This document shows positions 59,001-64,000 of a DNA stretch of 64,000 nucleotides, in pieces (positions within the stretch are counted from its first letter, which is position 1; every line of letters begins with the position of its first letter). A program made the translations under genes and the position numbers. The notes under the pieces were generated by a model. The model was given only the letters and a program-made list of their open reading frames with translations. It was not told where the DNA came from and searched no databases. Origin of the DNA: Siphonodentalium dalli (taxonomy: Eukaryota; Mollusca; Scaphopoda; Gadilida; Siphonodentaliidae); assembly GCA_032622095.1 (NCBI GenBank), contig CP136064.1, positions 251,040,484 to 251,104,483 of the forward strand. Reading direction: 5' to 3'.

Positions 59001-61651
59001 ACTTTCACCTAGCTTATGTTGGTTTATGTAATACAATTCCGGTTGTCAACATTCTTGATAACAACAAAGACTTGGACACACGACATGCTAATTACACATA
59101 CAGTGCAGACGCGCAATTCCTGACAGCTTGCCGAGGTGGCTGCACTTCTATTAGTTGGATGTGTTTGTTATTATTGGGGGGGGGGGGGGGGGGGGTGGAG
59201 ATGACCCACGAATTTACGAGTCCACAAAAAAGTCATAAATGGCTGAACAATGAAAATTGATACCAACTAATTTAAGGCCATGCACAGTATGTTACAAAAT
59301 GTCTATGAACACAATTTTGTGAAAAAGGTGCTCTGTAAATTATAATGCATTTGATGTGTAAGATTTGTTGATACATTTAACTTTTATTGAATGACACATT
59401 TATTTCAGATTGAAAATCTATGGTAAAAACATCATCGATGTGGAAGTAAAATCTTATGGGAAAATCTTCATTGAAGAGGTGTGTATATATGTCTTTCAAC
59501 AAACATATAATAGATTGGTCAAGGAGCTGGAGTCAAGAAAATAATTGTATAATTTCCATGGGAGGAAGCAGGAAGACGACCGTATGGTCATGCAACCTCC
59601 CTGTAATGTATATTGTGATATGTTTTTAAATTTTTTTTTTTTTTTTTTACATTATTATTGTTGATATACATTGCTGAATAAAGTATATTCTGTTCTATTC
59701 TTTGCACTATTTGCAAATAATTTTGACATGATTGAAATTAAACCTGACTTTTAATATCTGGTTATAGCTCATAATATATCCTGTAATTAATTGGGGGTAT
59801 ATTTTATTGACGTTGTCCATCCATCTCTCAAGCTATCCATCTGTCAGTCCGGGCATAAATCTCAGCTATTGTTTATCGGATCTGAATGAAATATGGTATG
59901 GAGGTTTGCAATCATGACTGCTTTCAAATGAGGGATAAGTTACATTGTTTGCTTATTCCATTCGAGAGTTATCATGTCTTTGTTTATCTGGAAATCTTGG
60001 TTGTTTGTAAGTTCGTGCAGATATCTCAGCCCTTAATATTGGATATGAATGTAATTTGGTATGGAGGTTCGCCATCATGACTGCTTTCAAAATAAGATTG
60101 CCCAAATATGTTGTTTCCATTTTCCATTCTAGATTTATCTTTCTTTGTTTATTTTACAATTGGGTTTCATCCTGCCCATGTTTAAATTTGGGATATGCCA
60201 GTACCTGAGGTGCAACTTCTTGTTGTTACTAATGATCTTCTTTTTTTTCTTGCCTCAGGTGCTGAATCCATTTTATATCTTCCAAGTTGCCAGTATTATC
60301 CTGTGGGCAATAGATGAGTACTATGCATATGCAGCCTGCATTTTCTTCATCTCTCTCATATCCATTATTGTATCATTGTACCAAATTAAAAAGGTGAGTG
60401 AAAAGTTTAAGGTCACACCAAGTCAATTTCCCATTTCTGAGACCAAATTTTTTTTAAAGCATGCAAGTATGTGGTTTTTAATTAATTTTTAATTTCTGGG
60501 GCATACGCCAACGAAGCATTCGACATCTGCATCAGCTAGCTCTGGGTTTAATTTCAGTTGCCCGAGGCCATTATTTCCCAAGCGGGCTAGCATCACTAAA
60601 TTCACCCTCTGTTGCCTGAGTTCAGTGTGCCTGTCATTTGCAGAATGACGTCGCCAGAGGGTGAATTTAGTGACGCTATCCCACATAGCGGGTTAGCATC
60701 ACTAAATTCACCCTCTGGAGACCTCATTCTGCTTGTGCTTCATCTTATCTGAAAATTTCTTTAATATCAAATAACAATTTTTTTAGAAACTTATTCAAAG
60801 AGATTATTTTTATTTTTTAGTTTAGTTTCTCGATATCCCCAAAATGGCAGACGACACATTGCATAATCAAGGTTCCCAATGGGTGTACATTACAATATTC
60901 ACCATTTGGGAACTTCAATCTGAGTCTATGTCTCTCACAGATGAGCCTTGCAGAATGAGGTCCCTAGAGGGTGAATTTGGTGGTGCTAGCCCATTATGCG
61001 AGATAGCATCACTAAATTCACCCTCTGGGGACCTCAATCTGCAAATGACAGGCACAATGAACTCAGGCTTGGATGCATCAATATTTTTATGAATCGTTAC
61101 AGGCCTATTAATATATAGTTGATGGAGGGAGGTAAAGTGGCAACATTTGAATGGGGAATTCAGTGTTAATTTTTGAGAAAAGATTGATCAAACCTCATAA
61201 AGTGCAGGTGATCATATCATACCTTTTTGGAAAGTTTGAAGACTTATCTAGTGACAATGCGAAGCAGAATTTTGATTTTAATCCCAGGTTGGATATTATT
61301 GGACATTATTAAAAAGTAGGTCACCATTGTTTATCATTGTTTAAAATATTTCCATCAAATGTCACAAAACAAAACAAAATGAAAAATCTGCTTCGCGTTG
61401 TCACTAGATATATGCTCAAACATTCCAACAAGACATGAAGCATTATTCTACAGTTTGTAAATATTGAGTAATCTTGTCTTGAAAATTAACACTGAATTCC
61501 CCATTTAAATGTTGCCACTTTACCTCCCTATTAATATATGGTTGATGGAATTATTAATCTGTTGATATTGAATCCTTTCAGCAAAACACACATATCCATG
61601 ATATGGTCTCCACACCAGCTTGTAACATACCAGTAACAAGGACCGGCACAG
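50002..61651 (+). CDS. ATP13A3: P5B-type ATPase, ATP13A2/3 group (N-terminal part, runs off window)
   Basis: Nine exons give 278 codons in one frame. P5B ATPases move polyamines out of late endosomes and lysosomes using ATP. Exon 2 carries a hydrophobic segment (AIFYICVLLTLGFLLLLVHW), the extra N-terminal membrane segment typical of this subfamily. Exon 7 has KIYGKNIIDVEVKSY. Exon 8 starts VLNPFYIFQ, the P5B hallmark before M1, and continues into two hydrophobic helices (M1-M2). Exon 9 (HDMV, IPVTRTG) opens the actuator domain. The phosphorylation and nucleotide domains lie beyond 64000. The first listed exon starts in phase 1, so at least one coding exon with the start codon lies upstream and was not found. 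The choice between ATP13A2 and ATP13A3 is uncertain; invertebrates often have a single co-orthologue. Confidence 0.88.
50550..51482. repeat. Direct repeat pair flanking a hairpin MITE
   Basis: CATTTTGATGACAGATTAAT, CGCGGACATGTC and GGGGTTCACATGA occur near 50557-50622 and again near 51415-51480. Between them lies the 472 bp CAAGCCT element. Confidence 0.75.
50879..51350. mobile_element. CAAGCCT hairpin MITE, 472 bp complete copy
   Basis: It runs from CAAGCCTGATTATAGCGTGC to CACTGAACTCAGGCTTG, flanked by GTTGGACA at 50871-50878 and 51351-51358. It has a hairpin at each end and a 220 bp middle. Confidence 0.9.
51490..51745. mobile_element. Hairpin element, copy 2 with internal triplication
   Basis: It belongs to the same family as 49033-49245. 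The segment AATATGGCTTGTTGCC with CATTCATCAGAAAGCTCTCA is repeated tandemly before the mirror arm begins. Confidence 0.85.
51861..52028 (+). CDS. ATP13A3: ATP13A exon b: N-terminal membrane segment
   Basis: It encodes TTTGYRRSEWKTAIF, a roughly 18-residue hydrophobic stretch, then VHWKPELECYLKRKICPLYA and ADMVLLK. The GYR...W, HWKP and AD-x-VLL patterns recur across ATP13A2-5 proteins. Phase 0 at both ends. Confidence 0.9.
52029..52740. other. ATP13A intron sequence
   Basis: No repeat family or exon is recognised between exon b and the TTAA element. Confidence 0.4.
52738..52990. mobile_element. TTAA palindromic MITE, decayed ends
   Basis: TTAACTATTTGATGACTGGA at the left and CCCCTCATAAAATGGTTAA at the right enclose two partial palindromes (CAATGCATTCTCTTATATAT). 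Confidence 0.75.
53060..53165. mobile_element. TTAA palindromic MITE fragment (right end)
   Basis: GACTCACATATATAAGAGAG, AATGCTGCACCAGGAG and ATGAAAGGG before TTAA. It ends about 25 bases before exon c. Confidence 0.65.
53191..53243 (+). CDS. ATP13A3: ATP13A exon c
   Basis: It encodes DMFGVKSVCQVKFVNVD, with the last codon split. The acceptor is CTCTTTGATTCCAG and the donor GTAAGT. Confidence 0.82.
53244..53795. other. ATP13A intron sequence
   Basis: Nothing is recognised. Confidence 0.4.
53797..53935. mobile_element. Fragment of the CCCTTTCAGTGCCAGG element with poly-A
   Basis: CCTTTGAGTGCCAGGGGCCG and CTACAAAATAAGTCTGTTAA match the inverse of 17885-18145. A 26-base A run follows, then TTGTTAGGCCAATGCATGC. 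Confidence 0.65.
53955..54635. repeat. CCCCGAAAAATTT element with three 180 bp tandem units
   Basis: The head CCCCGAAAAATTTATTTTTG is followed by GGGGACTATAGAAACGGGGT and a CCGTCCGT run. The three units begin ACCTTCATGGTGTAATCA near 54048, 54236 and 54426. It ends CACTTTTTCGGGGGACACTG, the inverse of the head. Confidence 0.85.
54909..55418. mobile_element. CAAGCCT hairpin MITE, long form with left deletion
   Basis: It runs from CAAGTCTGAGTTTAGTGTGC to CTTATTCTCAGGCCTG. The left hairpin lacks one arm: TCATTTGCAG runs directly into TGGGCTAGCATCACTAAATT. Confidence 0.8.
55463..55553 (+). CDS. ATP13A3: ATP13A exon d: acidic loop
   Basis: It encodes TLDEIHTQDNYTRADKPDSD and then DDRAQIIIDG, a hydrophilic insert that varies within the family. 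The acceptor is CTATTATTTCAG and the donor GTAGGT. Confidence 0.82.
55749..55948. repeat. 40 bp tandem repeat, five copies
   Basis: The unit TAGATTAATCTTAAGTGTTT plus CCATAGATTACTGGTTGCTT is repeated. Copies 2-5 are essentially identical and the first is diverged. Confidence 0.9.
56390..56644. mobile_element. CAAGCCT hairpin MITE, double hairpin, 255 bp
   Basis: It is nearly identical to the 21928 copy and is flanked by CTAGGAAT at 56382-56389 and 56645-56652. Confidence 0.93.
56891..56970 (+). CDS. ATP13A3: ATP13A exon e
   Basis: It encodes GEEMKYFDHQHTRYIWDKKV and then YCYTKL. The aromatic RYIWDKKVYCY segment is a recognisable ATP13A landmark. The acceptor is ATACACTGTCAG and the donor GTGAGT. 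Confidence 0.87.
57135..57690. repeat. GCTCACCTGAGAC element with three tandem units
   Basis: The head TAGCTCACCTGAGACGAAGT is followed by a CCGTCCGTCG run. The three units contain GGTTCATATTTGGTGTGGAT, GTTCCCTAGGTGA and GCCAGGGCCATAACTCTTTC. TTGGGTAAAGGGTTAA, a TTAA-family end, follows at about 57683. Confidence 0.85.
57738..57815 (+). CDS. ATP13A3: ATP13A exon f
   Basis: It encodes DLSSNTKCVSFEDEFKGLSS and then HIQNE. The acceptor is TCATTATTTCAG and the donor GTGAGT. It is phase 2 at both ends. Confidence 0.84.
57870..58140. mobile_element. Chimeric fragment: TTAA MITE start joined to CAAGCCT MITE middle
   Basis: TTAACCCTTCCATGACTGGA and CCAATGCATTCTCTTATATA run directly into CATCACCAAATTCACC and the hairpin family's middle (CAACTGCTATGGGAGGAGAC, reversed at the end). 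Confidence 0.7.
58313..58420 (+). pseudogene. Relic of a LINE reverse-transcriptase C-terminus
   Basis: The plus-strand frame reads AFRITTPTLWNSLPNELRLS, then CDLL, a stop at 58385-58387, then FRKLLKTPV. The (P/A)-x-LWNSLP-x-x-LR...F-x-(R/K)-x-L-K-T pattern is the usual tail of jockey/CR1/L2-type LINE ORF2 proteins. No further upstream RT motifs survive. Confidence 0.6.
58461..59405. other. ATP13A intron sequence
   Basis: Apart from an 18-base G run near 59177, nothing is recognised. Confidence 0.4.
59409..59478 (+). CDS. ATP13A3: ATP13A exon g
   Basis: It encodes LKIYGKNIIDVEVKSYGKIF and then IEE. The IYG-x-N...V-x-SY signature precedes M1 in P5B ATPases. The acceptor is CATTTATTTCAG and the donor GTGTGT. 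Confidence 0.9.
59780..60140. repeat. Tandem-unit element (GGGGGTATATTTTATTGACG head)
   Basis: A GTCCATCCATCTCTC run is followed by two units with ATCTCAGC, GGATCTGAATGAAATATGGT, ATGGAGGTTTGCAATCATGA and TCTTTGTTTATCTGG. It resembles the 40.8-42.1 kb family in the opposite orientation. Confidence 0.7.
60259..60393 (+). CDS. ATP13A3: ATP13A exon h: M1-M2 helices
   Basis: It encodes VLNPFYIFQVASIILWAIDE, then YYAYAACIFFISLISIIVSL and YQIKK. Two hydrophobic helices flank an acidic/aromatic turn. The acceptor is TTTTTTCTTGCCTCAG and the donor GTGAGT. Confidence 0.92.
60550..61070. mobile_element. CAAGCCT hairpin MITE, rearranged copy
   Basis: GAGTTCAGTGTGCCTGTCAT near 60617, both hairpins and CACAATGAACTCAGGCTTG near 61070 mark a 472 bp-type copy. 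A partial extra arm (GCGGGCTAGCATCACTAAAT) lies just to its left. Confidence 0.78.
61127..61528. mobile_element. Fold-back element, 402 bp, with 21 bp flanking repeat
   Basis: Inverted ends GGGAGGTAAAGTGGCAACAT and ATGTTGCCACTTTACCTCCC continue with GGGGAATTCAGTGTTAATTT. The flanks TATTAATATATAGTTGATGG plus A (61106-61126) and its copy at 61529-61549 differ at one base. Confidence 0.85.
61582..61651 (+). CDS. ATP13A3: ATP13A exon i: start of actuator domain
   Basis: It encodes QNTHIHDMVSTPACNIPVTR and then TGT. The acceptor is TTGAATCCTTTCAG and the donor GTAAGA. It leaves in phase 1 and no further exon is visible before 64000. Confidence 0.85.
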
Positions 61652-61674
61652 GTAAGATTTCATGTTGACTAGAC

Positions 61675-61775
61675 ACCAAGTCTGGATTTAGTGTGTCTGA
61701 CATTTGCTGAATGGTCCTCAGAGGGTGAATTAAGTGGTGCCGGCTAACATCACAAAATTCACCCTCTTGGGACAG
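61675..61775. mobile_element. CAAGCCT hairpin MITE, left hairpin only
   Basis: CAAGTCTGGATTTAGTGTGT, CTCAGAGGGTGAATTAAGTG and the mirrored TTCACCCTCTTGGGA; the remainder is missing. Confidence 0.7.
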
Positions 61776-62683
61776 TTGGCATCAAAACAAACTGGGTTTA
61801 TTTATTAATGTTTGGTTATCATTATGGCAGAAAAAAGAACCAAAAGAGCAGCTGTGCATGTGCAAATATCAAGACCTCATGATGATAATTAAAGGCCCAC
61901 TTAATTTTCGAGGAAGCTTGTTCGGTCTAATAAACTATGAACATGTTGTTTTTGTTGAGATACCGACTTGGTGTTCTGTGCGCAAGTTCATTTATTTTCA
62001 ATGGAAGGGAAATAACTCTATATCTTGGAGCCATAACGGGGGAAATCTTTCTATGATTCCAGCTGTTTTCTGTTTCTCTATGAGACACAGACGTTTCAAA
62101 TGGTGATGAATTATAGTATTTTAATTATATTTAAATGACATATATTGTTATTAAAACCGTATATCAAGGCACTGTGATATGTAATCTAAAGTTTTCAAAT
62201 TATGTACATCAATTTTGAACTTGTGAGTTTTTCGGCCACTACAGCATGTTTGAAACAAGGTGTTTTGGGTGACAAGATATCTCGTTGTCTGCTTATGGAT
62301 GGCATCTTTCGGGCAACAAGATATCTCATCGCCAGCACTGAATGAGTTAATATGAAAAGAGGAAATCTATTTTTTCATGTACTTGTTGATGATAGTTGAT
62401 ACAGAATTTTATGTTATATCGCATGAACTCACTTTGAAGGCCTTGAGTCCCTTTAAGAAAGTCTCTTTCCATAGAAATAGCAGTACATTAGAACCTCTCC
62501 AAACCGAACACCCTTCTGACCTACTCTTCTGTTCAGTTTAGAGAGGTGTTCGGTTTATAGAAAATCACACTATGATCGGAATGTATTGATGTTGTTACTA
62601 AGAGTTGTCGAAGCACAACCAACTCATTATTGATTAATTTAACTTTATTCAATAAAGTACTGAATAAAATATAAGTAACAATA
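61776..62683. other. ATP13A intron sequence; one short inverted repeat
   Basis: CCAAACCGAACACC near 62497 pairs with GGTGTTCGGTTT near 62547. TTTCGG(G/C)CAACAAGATATCTC-like blocks near 62230-62330 are a loose direct repeat. No exon is recognised. Confidence 0.4.
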
Positions 62684-63870
62684 GATAAAACATGGTATAT
62701 TAAGAATTAAAACATAGTATAATAAAAATTAAAACATGGTATAATAAGAATTAAAACATGGTATAATAAGAATTAAAACGTGGTATATTAAGACATAAAA
62801 CATGGTATATTAAGACATAAAACATGGTATAATAAGAATTAAAACATGGTATAATAAGAATTAAAACATGGTATAATAAGAATTAAAACATGGTATAATA
62901 AGAATTAAAACATGGTATAATAAGAATTAAAACATGGTATAATAAGAATTAAAACATGGTATATTAAGAATTAAAACATGGTATAATAAGAATTAAAACA
63001 TGGTATAATAAGAATTAAAACATGGTATATTAAGAATTAAAACATGGTATAATAAGAATTAAAACATGGTATAATAAGAATTAAAACATGGTATAATAAG
63101 AATTAAAACATGGTATAATAAGAATTAAAACATGGTATAATAAGAATTAAAACATGGTATAATAAGAATTAAAACATGGTATAATAAGAATTAAAACATG
63201 GTATAATAAGAATTAAAACATGGTATAATAAGAATTAAAACATGGTATAATAAGAATTAAAACATGGTATAATAAGAATTAAAACATGGTATATTAAGAA
63301 TTAAAACATGGTATATTAAGAATTAAAACATGGTATAATAAGAATTAAAACATGGTATAATAAGAATTAAAACATGGTATAATAAGAATTAAAACATGGT
63401 ATAATAAGAATTAAAACATGGTATATTAAGACATAAAACATGGTATATTAAGACATAAAACATGGTATAATAAGAATTAAAACATGGTATAATAAGAATT
63501 AAAACATGGTATAATAAGAATTAAAACATGGTATAATAAGAATTAAAACATGGTATAATAAGAATTAAAACATGGTATAATAAGAATTAAAACATGGTAT
63601 AATAAGAATTAAAACATGGTATAATAAGAATTAAAACATGGTATAATAAGAATTAAAACATGGTATAATAAGAATTAAAACATGGTATAATAAGAATTAA
63701 AACATGGTATATTAAGACATAAAACATGGTATAATAAGAATTAAAACATGGTATAATAAGAATTAAAACATGGTATAATAAGAATTAAAACATGGTATAA
63801 TAAGAATTAAAACATGGTATATTAAGAATTAAAACATAGTATAATAAGAATTAAAACATGGTATATTAAG
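62684..63870. repeat. 22 bp satellite array, about 54 copies
   Basis: The unit AATTAAAACATGGTATAATA plus AG is repeated with very few changes. Variants TATATTAAG and GACATAAAACATGG occur interspersed. Confidence 0.95.
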
Positions 63871-64000
63871 ACACAGACAAGACAGGAAACATGGAAATGA
63901 TAAAGTTTACGGTGATTCACAGTTTTTGAAAATATCGATGACAAAATTAATGTAGCACAGGTATAAAATAGTTTTGTATATGCATTCTGATTTAATTAGC

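Noticed and set aside
62684-63870. Regular repeats resembling a CRISPR array
   Set aside because: The units are contiguous with no unique spacers, and the genome is eukaryotic. It is a satellite.

Overview
The window is eukaryotic, AT-rich and intron-dominated, and nearly all of the non-coding sequence is repeats. Two plus-strand genes are assembled here from short exons with canonical AG/GT splice sites. The repeat types point to a lophotrochozoan, most likely a marine bivalve mollusc: CCGT-rich heads followed by 120-180 bp tandem units, a GCTCACCTGAG-type head, and frequent ACATGTA and ACCGGT motifs. That assignment is inference from repeat style and was not tested by a search.

Gene 1 (coding exons 2851-37513) has 21 exons encoding about 656 residues in one uninterrupted frame. 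It joins an N-terminal RNA-recognition motif, an F-box, a long AMN1/FBXL-type leucine-rich repeat array and an acidic C-terminus. A stop codon and an AATAAA signal follow. The expected product is an SCF ubiquitin-ligase substrate receptor that also binds RNA. Gene 2 (50002 to beyond the window) is the N-terminal 278 codons of a P5B-type ATPase of the ATP13A2/3 group (lysosomal or endosomal polyamine transporter). Its first exon was not found and its catalytic part lies past the right edge. Nothing in the sequence links the two genes functionally.

Layout: 1-2.8 kb is upstream sequence with a 148 bp tandem repeat. 2.8-37.9 kb is gene 1, whose introns hold most of the transposons. 37.9-50 kb is intergenic: a 21 bp satellite in inverted orientation with a 594 bp tandem duplication (39.1-43.2 kb), a hAT relic with a BED-finger fragment (45.7-46.6 kb) and several fold-back elements. 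50-61.7 kb is the start of gene 2. 62.7-63.9 kb is a 22 bp satellite.

The main transposon families are non-autonomous. One has TTAA-CCCTTT termini of piggyBac type around a long palindrome (about 18 whole or partial copies). One is a hairpin with CAAGCCT ends and 8 bp target duplications of hAT type (about 12 copies). Four longer hAT-type elements have 8 bp duplications, one of them inserted inside a hairpin copy. A 4.7 kb element with perfect 43 bp terminal inverted repeats lies in a gene 1 intron. The other notable structure is exon 10 of gene 1, whose acceptor and donor have each been tandemly copied (3 x 60 bp and 7 x 31 bp). I found no CRISPR array, rRNA or convincing tRNA.
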